Shown here piece after piece: positions 57,021-64,000 of a DNA stretch of 64,000 bases; position 1 is the first letter of the stretch, and every line of letters begins with the position of its first letter. Position numbers and translations under genes: made by a program. The notes under the pieces are model-generated. The model did not search any database, had not been told where the DNA came from, and worked only from the letters and a program-made list of their open reading frames with translations. The stretch is from an uncultured Jannaschia sp. (GTDB lineage: Bacteria; Pseudomonadota; Alphaproteobacteria; Rhodobacterales; Rhodobacteraceae), in assembly GCA_947494145.1 (NCBI GenBank), contig CANLTZ010000001.1:310001-374000 (forward strand). Reading direction: 5' to 3'.

Positions 57021-57442
57021 GTCGCGCGTTCCAGCAGGATGTCGGGCAGGCCTTCTTCGTTGTCCCCCTCGGTCCGGCGGTTCTCCCTGAAGCCTTCGCG
57101 GGCATAGAAGCGGCAGGCGGCGGTATTGGGTTGAAAGGTCCAGAGGCGCTGGGGGCTCTGGCGGGTGCTAGCCAACAGGCGGGCGCCCAATCCTCGGTTC
57201 CGCGCGGCGGGCGCGAGGTAGAGCGCGGTGACGAAGGGGCCGTCGGCGGCGATGAAGCCGCAGATCACGCCGTTTTCTTCGCCCACATGGACATCTTGTC
57301 GGGGCAAGACGCGGTCGCGGTAATGGCGCGCCACATCGGCGTGGGAATGAACGCGCGGCATCCAATCGGTTGCGTCGACCCAGTCGTTGAAAATGGCGGC
57401 ACAGGCGGGCGCATCGCCAGCCTTGCCCGGGCGGGTCTTCAT
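57017..57442 (-). CDS. GNAT acetyltransferase (tandem copy 1)
   Basis: 141 residues, the same length as its downstream paralogue. AAIFNDWVDATDWMPRVHS at the N-terminus, acetyl-CoA loop RNRGLGARLLA, and CRFYAREGFREN at the C-terminus. It overlaps the small membrane protein upstream (57439-57442) and the paralogue downstream (57017-57020) by 4 bases each. Translational coupling links it with the ABC ATPase run above. Confidence 0.88.
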   Translation of the reverse strand: MKTRPGKAGDAPACAAIFNDWVDATDWMPRVHSHADVARHYRDRVLPRQDVHVGEENGVICGFIAADGPFVTALYLAPAARNRGLGARLLASTRQSPQRLWTFQPNTAACRFYAREGFRENRRTEGDNEEGLPDILLERAT

Positions 57443-57630
57443 TCGTCGCTACCTTTCCGATGGCGCCGCCAGATCCGCCAGAGCGACAGACCAATCACTA
57501 ATACGGCGACGGAGTTCAGCGCCGATTTCGCGGGCAAGTCGTTGAACGTGGACGCAGCCATGAACCAGATCGCCACGGCAACGGAGACGAGGTCGGCGAT
57601 GGTCTGGGCGCGCTGGCGGGATTTGCTCAT
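57439..57630 (-). CDS. Small membrane protein, 63 residues
   Basis: Two hydrophobic helices (about residues 11-28 and 36-52) between a basic N-terminus and an Arg/Lys-rich C-terminus (WRIWRRHRKG). It overlaps both the acetyltransferase and the frameshifted gene by 4 bases. No family recognised; it may be an accessory of the operon. Confidence 0.65.
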   Translation of the reverse strand: MSKSRQRAQTIADLVSVAVAIWFMAASTFNDLPAKSALNSVAVLVIGLSLWRIWRRHRKGSDE

Positions 57631-58090
57631 CGGATCAAGCGCTCGCCGGTTTCAGGGCCGATCTTGTTGATCGTTCGATGAAATGCGTCGCTGCCCCGCG
57701 TTCTTGCCGCCTTGGCCGAGGAGTCGATGTCTCGTGCCGCGAACAGAAACAGATCGGAGGCTTGGCCAGCTTGCCGGATGTAGGTTGTCTGCCAGAACAG
57801 GAGGTCGTGATTGCCCACCTCGCGACGAAAGATTGCGATTGCTGTTTCGGCATAGAGGCGAGACCAGAGTCGGCGCGCGGCCAGGTCGGGGAAATCGTCT
57901 TCGATGGTGAAGCCCGACCTGGCCAGAATTCGCCTGCCGCATCCATGTCGCGGATGCGCGCGACCTCGTGTTGGTCGTCGTCCGACAGGTCCAGAAGCTC
58001 AGCCGTTTCCAACGCGAAGGCGAGCAGGTTGCTGAAGTGTCGATTGTTCAGCTGGACGCGGCAGTCCTTGAATTGGATCGCGCTCGTCAC
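57627..58090 (-). pseudogene. Frameshifted hypothetical gene in the ABC operon
   Basis: Starts at GTG 58088-58090 overlapping the ATPase stop (GTGA) and reads VTSAIQFKDCRVQLNNRHFS and onward to DMDAAGEFW near 57910. From there the coding character continues in another frame (SGFTIEDDFPDLAARRLW, then AIFRREVGNHDLLFWQTTYI) to TGA 57627, which overlaps the next start (ATGA). The span is 464 bases, one short of a multiple of three, as expected from a single-base deletion. The second frame has no start of its own. It is either a recent pseudogene, a sequencing slip, or programmed frameshifting. No family is recognised. Confidence 0.7.
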
Positions 58091-58866
58091 GCGGTTTCCA
58101 TCCCTTCGCGCAGGCCTTCGCGGACGCGGTGGGCCACGGCGAGAAATTCGGGGGTATCGCGGATGTCCAAGGGGCGCTCGGCGGGGAGGGGGCTGTCGAT
58201 GATGTCCGTGATCCGCCCCGGGCGGGGCGACATGACGACGATTTTGGTCGACAGGTACACCGCTTCGGGGATGGAGTGGGTGACGAAGAGCGTGGTCTTG
58301 CCGGTACGTGCCCAAAGGTCGAGAAGTTCTTCGTTGAGGCGGTCACGGACGATTTCATCGAGCGCGCCGAAGGGTTCATCCATCAGTAGAATGGGGGCAT
58401 CGAAGGCCAGTGCGCGAGCGATTGAGGCGCGCTGCTGCATGCCGCCGGAAAGCTGCCAAGGATACTTCTTGGCGAATTGCTCCAACTCGACAAGGCGCAG
58501 GACCTCGTCGCGTCGCCTTGCGCGCTCCTCGGCGGCGTAGCCCATGATTTCGAGCGGCAGGGTGACGTTCTTGCCGATGGTGCGCCAGGGATAGAGCCCG
58601 GCCGCCTGGAAGACGTAGCCATAGGCGCGCGCCTTACGGGCGTCATCCGGCGGCAAGCCGTTGACCGTCAGGGTGCCCCCAGTGGGAGTTTCCAAGGCGG
58701 CGACGCAGCGCAGGAAGGTGGTCTTGCCGCAACCCGACGGGCCGATGAAAGAGACGAACTCGCCTTCGGAGACATCGAGGGTGACGTCCTTGAGCGCATG
58801 GACGGGGCCATCGCCTGTTTCGAAAGTGAGGTCGAGCGCTTCGGCGCGGATGACGGGGTCAGGCAT
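58087..58866 (-). CDS. ABC transporter ATPase, NitT/TauT family
   Basis: 259 residues from ATG 58866 (MPDPVIRAEALD). Walker A GPSGCGKTTF, Q-loop YVFQAAGLYPW, signature LSGGMQQRASIARALA, Walker B ILLMDEPFGALD, switch VTHSIPEA. This is the TauB/SsuB-type ATPase expected for the two permeases downstream, from which it is separated by about 1.8 kb of coupled genes. The cupin gene diverges from it with a 98-base spacer holding the operon promoter. Confidence 0.92.
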   Translation of the reverse strand: MPDPVIRAEALDLTFETGDGPVHALKDVTLDVSEGEFVSFIGPSGCGKTTFLRCVAALETPTGGTLTVNGLPPDDARKARAYGYVFQAAGLYPWRTIGKNVTLPLEIMGYAAEERARRRDEVLRLVELEQFAKKYPWQLSGGMQQRASIARALAFDAPILLMDEPFGALDEIVRDRLNEELLDLWARTGKTTLFVTHSIPEAVYLSTKIVVMSPRPGRITDIIDSPLPAERPLDIRDTPEFLAVAHRVREGLREGMETA

Positions 58867-58964
58867 CGGGTCGTGCGATCTCCGCAAGGTGGGTCTCAGC
58901 GCCAAAACGGGACGTGGCGCTGCAATTTTTGGCATGATCGGACGGCAGGGAAAAGGAGGTTGGC

Positions 58965-59378
58965 ATGGATGATCAAACAGCGCCGGGCTGCCGCAAGTTG
59001 CGGCCAGGCGGGACTTACGCGGGCAAGCAGGGATTCGACTATTTCGAGGGGATCGCGCGCGAAACGGTTGGGGCGCAGGGGATCTGCATGCATCTGCTGA
59101 CCATCCCGCCGGGTGGGCGGGCGAAGGCCCACAAACATGCAACGCATGAGACCGCGATCTATGTCCTGGAAGGCGCGGCGCTGATGTATTGGGGCGACCG
59201 GCTGGAGCACCGGATGGAGACGGTGGCGGGCGATTTGGTCTATATCCCCGCCGATTGCCCGCATCTGCCGGTGAACCCCTCGGACGCGCCCGTGCATGCG
59301 GTCATCGCGCGGACGGACCCGCATGAGCAGGAGAGTGTGGTGTTGCTGCCGGAGTTGGAGGGGATGGTGTCCGTGTAG
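58965..59378 (+). CDS. Cupin-fold protein
   Basis: 137 residues from ATG 58965, with GGAGG eight bases upstream. A single double-stranded beta-helix: motif 1 HKHATHETAIYVLEG (metal ligands His, His, Glu) and motif 2 GDLVYIPADCPHLPVN (His). It probably binds a divalent metal and a small ligand. Divergent from the ABC operon, it may sense or modify the imported compound. Not fused to a DNA-binding domain. Confidence 0.88.
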   Translation: MDDQTAPGCRKLRPGGTYAGKQGFDYFEGIARETVGAQGICMHLLTIPPGGRAKAHKHATHETAIYVLEGAALMYWGDRLEHRMETVAGDLVYIPADCPHLPVNPSDAPVHAVIARTDPHEQESVVLLPELEGMVSV

Positions 59379-59441
59379 GGGGCCTGGCGCTTGCGGCGGT
59401 CAACCGCGCCCTGCGGTTTCGTCGTCGCAAAGAGTCGGCCT

Positions 59442-59763
59442 ATGATTTCCGCGGCAACGAACAGATTGCAGTTCGCCACCGCCTCTTTCGAAAGGACCGG
59501 CGCCAATTGCCATATTTCTGGGTGATGCCGAAGGAACCCCGCCCGTGGCGTGGCGGTTGGCTGCGTTCGGGATCGAGCGTGCGACAGTCATTGCCCGGCA
59601 CGACGACGAAGAGCGGGCGGTCTTTTGGCGCGTCGGTCTTATTGGCGATGGCGACGGGAACGAAGTAATGTGCGGCGTTCTACCGATGTCGATCGATGGA
59701 TCTTCCGGCTCGATCCGGTCGTTTTGTGAGTGGCTTTTCTGGAGAATGACCGGCCACGCATAA
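59442..59763 (+). pseudogene. Possible frameshifted small gene
   Basis: ATG 59442 opens MISAATNRLQFATASFERTG and stops after 27 codons. The coding-like signal continues in the next frame from about 59506 (FLGDAEGTPPVAWRLAAFGI, then IARHDDEERAVFWRVGLIGD) to TAA at 59761-59763. A single-base shift would join them into a roughly 105-residue protein. The join is conjectural; no family is recognised. Confidence 0.3.
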
Positions 59764-60169
59764 GCACAGCTAAACGCTGATCATGTCGCGCGAGATCCGT
59801 GGGCCCTCATGCAAGGCCGATGGCGTATTGGCGTTCCTCGAAAGCGCAAAGTGGTCGAACGAAACCTTCAATTGGCTATCGGACCGTGATGCGATTTCTG
59901 AACGGAGGTCGCTGGCGCCCATCAGCTCGTGCCTCAACACGTTCCACCTTCTCAATGATCCTGGCCATACCGACCATCGGGCCGGGTCGCCGTTTCGCGG
60001 AATTCATATGCAACTGAACCCGTATCCAGCACTGAAAACCAATGAGACCTTGTTGTCAGAGGTCGATTTGTAGGCCTATTTCAAGTCTTTTTGTTGATCT
60101 TCAACCTGTCATACCATTACGCTCGACCTGATCCGGGCGTGAGCCGGGATACATCTGGGAGGATGAGAA
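59764..60169. other. Intergenic stretch before the sugar ABC operon
   Basis: About 400 bases with a moderately lower G+C. A 97-codon plus frame (from 59783) and a minus frame (59770-59955) overlap here and neither is clearly coding. The last 60 bases carry the promoter region and GGGAGGATGAGAA ribosome site of the operon. Confidence 0.4.
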
Positions 60170-61282
60170 ATGATCGAACATGGTATTCGCTCCGGCGCGT
60201 TTGCGGTGGGTTTCGGGGTCGTGGCCGCAGCCTTGGCTTTGACGTCGCCGGTATTGGCCGATGTCGTGGAGGAGGCCCGAGAGGCCATCGACGTCTATGC
60301 TGGCCCCCAGAACGAATGGCTGGGTCCGACAAGCGCCCCCACGCCAGAGCCGGGAAAGTCCATCGTCTATCTGTCCAACGATGAGAACAACAACGCCTCG
60401 CGCGCCTGGGGCGTGGCCATCGCAGATGCCGCCGCGCAGATCGGCTGGGACGTGACCGTGATCGACGGGCAGGCCACGCCGACCGGTTGGATCAACGGCA
60501 TGAACCAGGCAATCGCCTTGCAGGTCGACGGGATCATCACTTCTGTCGACGCGGCCAGCGTGCAGGAACCGATAGAGAACGCGCAGGCCGCAGGCATTCC
60601 GGTCGTGGGCATCCATTCTGCCGCGCTGCCCGGCCCGGACGAAAGCTTGGGCCTGTTCACCAACATCCAGCAAGATCCACGGGATATCGGGCGCGCGCAG
60701 GCGGATTGGGTGATCGCAGATTCGGGCGGCACCGCCCGCGTGGTGGTGACCAGCCACAACGAATTCGCCATCGCCGAAGCCAAGTCCCGCGCCACGGAAG
60801 GGCGGTTGCAGGAATGTGAGGGCTGTGAGGTGCTCGACTACGTCTCCACGCCCATTGCCGAGGTGGCCCAGCGGCAACCGCAGCTCGTCGCTTCCTGGGT
60901 GCAACGCTATGGCACGCCGCTCTACATCACGGCGGTGGCCGATTACACGCTCGACTTCCAAGTGCCTGCACTGCGCAATGCGGGCGTCGACCCGGCGACG
61001 GTGAAGCTGGTGGGCGCGGATGGCCAGGAATCGGCCTATAGCCGCGTCCGGTCCGGCGATTTCCAGGTCGTCACTGTGTCCGAGCCGGTTGAGATGCAGG
61101 GCTATCAAGCTATTGATGAGGTCAACCGCGCGATCCAGGGCATGCCACCCAGCGATTTCGTGCAGGCGCCGTATTTGGTCACCATCGATAATGTGGATGC
61201 CGAAGGCGGCGGCAACAATGAGTTCGTGCCGTCCAACAACTATAAAGCGGAATACCTGAAGCTTTGGGGGGTGGCCGAATAG
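60170..61282 (+). CDS. Sugar ABC transporter substrate-binding protein
   Basis: 370 residues from ATG 60170 (GGGAGG upstream). Signal peptide (about residues 1-30, ending PVLAD). The mature fold is a type I sugar-binding protein like RbsB: IVYLSNDENNNASRAWGVAI, DGIITSVDAA, IPVVGIHSAAL, VGADGQESAYSRVRSGDFQV. An N-terminal extension of about 35 residues and a Cys pair (LQECEGCEVLDY) are unusual for RbsB. The ligand is probably a pentose, polyol or related sugar. 25 bases precede the ATPase gene. Confidence 0.9.
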   Translation: MIEHGIRSGAFAVGFGVVAAALALTSPVLADVVEEAREAIDVYAGPQNEWLGPTSAPTPEPGKSIVYLSNDENNNASRAWGVAIADAAAQIGWDVTVIDGQATPTGWINGMNQAIALQVDGIITSVDAASVQEPIENAQAAGIPVVGIHSAALPGPDESLGLFTNIQQDPRDIGRAQADWVIADSGGTARVVVTSHNEFAIAEAKSRATEGRLQECEGCEVLDYVSTPIAEVAQRQPQLVASWVQRYGTPLYITAVADYTLDFQVPALRNAGVDPATVKLVGADGQESAYSRVRSGDFQVVTVSEPVEMQGYQAIDEVNRAIQGMPPSDFVQAPYLVTIDNVDAEGGGNNEFVPSNNYKAEYLKLWGVAE

Positions 61283-61307
61283 GACGCCGCGGTCGGGGCG
61301 CTTCGCT

Positions 61308-62849
61308 ATGACCTCCGACAGCGCCCAGGCGCCGGGCGGCTCGTCACCCGGGGCGGGGGTGCTTCTGTGGGTTGAATCGCTGTCCAAACGGTTCGGCGGC
61401 ACCCAGGCCCTGCGGGACGTGGACCTCACCATCCATGCGGGCGAGGTCCACGCGCTGCTGGGTGAAAACGGTGCGGGGAAGTCCACACTGATCAAGGTCC
61501 TGGCCGGTATCCACGCGCCAGATGGCGGGCGGGTCATCGGGCCACAGGGCGCGGCGCCATCCGCCGGTCCCCTGCCGGGGATCGCCTTCGTGCACCAGGA
61601 TCTCGGGTTGGTCGACACCCTAACAGTGGCCGAGGCGATGGCCCTTTCGGCGGGGTTTGCACAGCGTGGGCCGCTGATCGCCTGGGGCCGCACCCGGGCC
61701 CGGGCGCGGGATGCGTTGGCCGCGATGGATCTGGACATCGACCCCGATACTCTGGTCGGCCACTTGGGGTCGGCTGAAAAGAGCATGGTCGCAATCGCCC
61801 GCGCGCTGGTGGTCGATGCGCGCCTGTTGGTCCTGGACGAGCCCACGGCCACCTTGCCCGAGGCCGATGTTCGCCGCCTGCACAAAGCGATTGACCGCTT
61901 GCGGGCAAGGGGTCTCGGCATCCTCTACGTCACCCACCGTCTGGATGAAGTGTTCCGCATCGCTCAGACGGCGACGGTGCTGCGGGATGGCGCGGTCGTC
62001 CATGCTGGCGCGGTCGGGGGGACCACGCCGGACGCATTGGTGGAGGCGATCATCGGGCGCCGGCTTGAGGCGATGTTCCCTGCGCGCCGTCCGCCCACGG
62101 ACCGTCCTTTGATGCGGGTCGAGGCGCTGGCTTCCAAACATGCCGGTCCAGTCGATTTCACGCTCCATGCGGGCGAGGTGCTGGGCCTCGTGGGCCTGCG
62201 CAATTCCGGGCAGGACACGATTGGCCGCATGGTTGCGGGCGCGCTGCCCGCGCGGTCGGGGCGGGTGAGCTTGCAAGACGTCGATTTGCCGCTTGGCGAT
62301 TTGGGCTGGGCTGTGGCCAAGGGCGTCGGTTTCGTGTCCAGCAAACGGGTCGAGGAAAGCGTCTGCCCGCAGCTCTCACTGCAGGAAAATCTGCACGTGA
62401 ACCCGACCTTGGGCGCACTGACCTTTATCAACGGACCGGCTGAGCGGGACAAGGCCCAGACCACGTTGACCGAGTTCGGCGTGCGCCCGCCCGAGCCGGA
62501 GCGCGTCATCGCAACGCTGTCGGGCGGCAACCAACAGAAGGTCGTCCTGGCCCGCTGGCTGAGCGTCGGGCGCACCGTTTTAATCCTGGAGGAGCCGACG
62601 ACAGGGGTCGATATCGGCGCCCGGGCGGACATTTATGCGCTTCTGGGGCGCGCGACGGAATCCGGGATGGGCGTCCTGGTCGTGTCGTCCGATTTCGAAG
62701 AGGTCTCGGGCCTGTGTGATCGGGCCCTGGTCCTGGATCGCGGGCGGCCGGTCCGGATGTTGACGGGCGACGAGATTACCGTCGAGGCATTGACGCATCT
62801 GTCCGGCGGCGGCGCGCTGGCCGAGCAGACGGAAGGGCAAGTCGCATGA
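61308..62849 (+). CDS. Sugar ABC transporter ATPase (RbsA type)
   Basis: 513 residues with two nucleotide-binding halves. First: Walker A GENGAGKST, signature region LGSAEKSMVAIARAL, Walker B LVLDEPTATLPE. Second: degenerate Walker A GLRNSGQDTI (no Lys), signature LSGGNQQKVVLARWL, Walker B LILEEPTTGVD. This tandem, half-degenerate form is the RbsA/XylG/MglA design. An N-terminal Ser/Gly-rich leader of about 18 residues precedes the fold. The stop overlaps the permease start (ATGA). Confidence 0.93.
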   Translation: MTSDSAQAPGGSSPGAGVLLWVESLSKRFGGTQALRDVDLTIHAGEVHALLGENGAGKSTLIKVLAGIHAPDGGRVIGPQGAAPSAGPLPGIAFVHQDLGLVDTLTVAEAMALSAGFAQRGPLIAWGRTRARARDALAAMDLDIDPDTLVGHLGSAEKSMVAIARALVVDARLLVLDEPTATLPEADVRRLHKAIDRLRARGLGILYVTHRLDEVFRIAQTATVLRDGAVVHAGAVGGTTPDALVEAIIGRRLEAMFPARRPPTDRPLMRVEALASKHAGPVDFTLHAGEVLGLVGLRNSGQDTIGRMVAGALPARSGRVSLQDVDLPLGDLGWAVAKGVGFVSSKRVEESVCPQLSLQENLHVNPTLGALTFINGPAERDKAQTTLTEFGVRPPEPERVIATLSGGNQQKVVLARWLSVGRTVLILEEPTTGVDIGARADIYALLGRATESGMGVLVVSSDFEEVSGLCDRALVLDRGRPVRMLTGDEITVEALTHLSGGGALAEQTEGQVA

Positions 62850-63868
62850 GCGCGCAAAACACCGAAACCGGCCCGCAGGGCTCGGGCATTGCGCGGGCGG
62901 CGCATTGGGTCGTCAGGCTTGTTTCGGTCTGGGGCCTATTGCTGCTTTTGGTGGGCTTGATCGTTGCCTTTTCGCTGCTGCTACCCAACACCTTCCCAAC
63001 GGCCTTCACCTTCACCTCGCTGACCAATTCGCGGTCGATCTATGCCTTGGCCGCGCTTGCGGTGATGATCCCCCTGGCCGCGAACCAGTTCGATCTGTCG
63101 GTCGCGGGTACGATCGGGCTGGGCCAAATCCTGGCCATCGGCTTGCAGACACAACAGGGATTGCCCTGGCCACTGGCGTGCTTGCTGGTGATCGGCGTTG
63201 GCCTGATCGTGGGGGCGGTGAACGCCTATCTGGTGGCCTATGTCCGCATCCACGCCTTCATCGCCACACTGGGGACCGGGTCCATCCTGATCGGGTTGTT
63301 GCAATGGTACACCCAGGGTCGGCAGGTGGTCGGCCAATTACCCGACGCCTTCATCGCCATCGCCGCCCGGATCCCCGGCACGCCCATCCCCATGGCGCTG
63401 GTTTACGTACTGATCGTGGCGACGGTACTCTGGCTGATCTTCGATTACACCCGCTGGGGCCGCTACATCTATGTCATCGGCGACAACCCTCGCGCCGCCG
63501 CCCTGAACGGCCTGCCGGAGCCGCGCTACGTCGCCGCCGCCTTCCTGGCCTCGGGCGGGTTGGCGGCCTTCACGGGCATCGTCCTTCAGGCGCAGCTGCG
63601 CGTGGGGCAAAGCACGGTGGGCCAGGAATTCCTGTTGCCTGCCTTCGCCGCGGCCCTTCTTGGGGCGACGACGATCAAGCCGGGCCGGGTCAATGTCTGG
63701 GGCACGTTGGTCGCGGTGGCGGTGCTGGCGGTGACGGTCGCGGGCCTCAATCAATTCGGCGCGCCCTTCTTCGTGGAGCCGCTTTTCAACGGCCTCATGC
63801 TCACCCTGGCAGTCGGCTTGTCGGTCACGGCGGCGCGGCGGCGCGAACGCAAAGCGACGGAGAAATGA
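62846..63868 (+). CDS. Sugar ABC transporter permease (RbsC type)
   Basis: 340 residues with eight to ten hydrophobic segments. The QFDLSVAGTIGLGQILAIGL segment is the typical RbsC motif (DLS followed by G), and YVRIHAFIATLGTGSILIGL, FDYTRWGRYIYVIGDNPRAA ALNG (split) and AFAAALLGATTIKPGRVN follow the family order. It starts 4 bases inside the ATPase stop and its own stop overlaps the amidohydrolase start. Confidence 0.92.
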   Translation: MSAQNTETGPQGSGIARAAHWVVRLVSVWGLLLLLVGLIVAFSLLLPNTFPTAFTFTSLTNSRSIYALAALAVMIPLAANQFDLSVAGTIGLGQILAIGLQTQQGLPWPLACLLVIGVGLIVGAVNAYLVAYVRIHAFIATLGTGSILIGLLQWYTQGRQVVGQLPDAFIAIAARIPGTPIPMALVYVLIVATVLWLIFDYTRWGRYIYVIGDNPRAAALNGLPEPRYVAAAFLASGGLAAFTGIVLQAQLRVGQSTVGQEFLLPAFAAALLGATTIKPGRVNVWGTLVAVAVLAVTVAGLNQFGAPFFVEPLFNGLMLTLAVGLSVTAARRRERKATEK

Positions 63869-64000
63869 CGATGATCCTGCCTGATATGCCCATCGTGGAC
63901 GCGCATCTGCACATCTACGACCCCGGCGTTATCCCGTTCCCCTGGATGGTCGATCTGCCCCTTCTGAACGAGGCCCATGGCCCGGATCGCATGCTGGCCG
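63865..64000 (+). CDS. Amidohydrolase family protein, N-terminal part
   Basis: 45 residues from ATG 63865 (overlapping the permease stop, ATGA) to the window edge. PIVDAHLHIYDPGVIPFPW shows the first metal motif HxH of the TIM-barrel amidohydrolases, in the form seen in L-fuconolactonase and 2-pyrone-4,6-dicarboxylate lactonase relatives. Being in a sugar ABC operon, a sugar lactonase role is the best guess. Cut by the end of the window. Confidence 0.75.
   Translation, partial: MTMILPDMPIVDAHLHIYDPGVIPFPWMVDLPLLNEAHGPDRMLA

Noticed and set aside
60101-61921. Minus-strand 606-codon frame opposite the sugar ABC genes
   Set aside because: Shadow of well-supported plus-strand genes.

Overview
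This is a gene-dense, high-G+C stretch of an alphaproteobacterial chromosome. It most likely comes from Rhodobacteraceae (Rhodobacterales). The evidence is the family content: an NDUFA12-like complex I accessory protein next to a DUF2155 protein, aat and accCB; small families best known from Rhodobacter (RSP_2648-type PIN protein, RSP_7527-type mini-protein); a ScfR-type regulator; and an RTX/Hint protein. The genus cannot be fixed from the sequence. I found no rRNA, tRNA, CRISPR array, transposase or phage module. The gene calls, starts and motifs below come from reading the sequence; no database search was run.

Layout: 1-7.2 kb is catabolic. A threonine dehydratase tail is followed by a TetA-like MFS exporter and a minus-strand pobA-pcaD-pcaB run (4-hydroxybenzoate/protocatechuate branch). 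Divergent from it are a zinc alcohol dehydrogenase and an enolase-superfamily enzyme. 7.2-11.8 kb is accessory in character: an A+T-richer stand-alone TyrA-like dehydrogenase, a multi-pass GT-C-like membrane protein, and an AAA ATPase bracketed by two members of a dispersed repeat. 11.8-24 kb is housekeeping (DEAD-box helicase, RF3, ClpS, an RsmC-like methyltransferase, O-acetylhomoserine sulfhydrylase) mixed with hypotheticals, including a membrane-anchored SUKH-type protein and an SDR protein lacking its catalytic lysine. 23.9-26.6 kb is a large RTX-repeat/Hint protein. 26.7-30.6 kb holds ndufa12, a DUF2155 gene, aat, accC and accB.

30.7-43.2 kb is the most coherent system. A liv-type ABC transporter operon ends in acetyl-CoA synthetase. 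Divergent from it, on the plus strand, lie a ScfR-type short-chain-acyl regulator, a stand-alone receiver protein, a 92-residue membrane protein and a histidine kinase with a sodium/solute-symporter sensor domain. Together they read as an uptake, activation and sensing module for acetate or a related short carboxylate (inference).

43.3-51.5 kb has a FliM/FliN-like protein with a Pro-Asp-Leu repeat tail, an HpcH/HpaI aldolase, rlmI, a PIN protein, a penicillin acylase and a beta-hydroxyacid dehydrogenase. 51.5-53.4 kb holds a lone BrnA-like antitoxin and an A+T-rich island with a membrane/coiled-coil protein. 53.5-59.4 kb is a NitT/TauT-type ABC operon whose ATPase is separated from its permeases by five features: a frameshifted gene, a small membrane protein, two tandem GNAT acetyltransferases and a large inverted repeat. 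A divergent cupin follows. 60.2-64 kb begins a sugar ABC operon (binding protein, ATPase, permease) leading into an amidohydrolase cut by the window edge.

Two dispersed palindromic families stand out. One is a 115-bp element with about 22-bp terminal inverted repeats (two full and two reduced copies). The other is a 64-bp double-hairpin element with a conserved tail (three copies).
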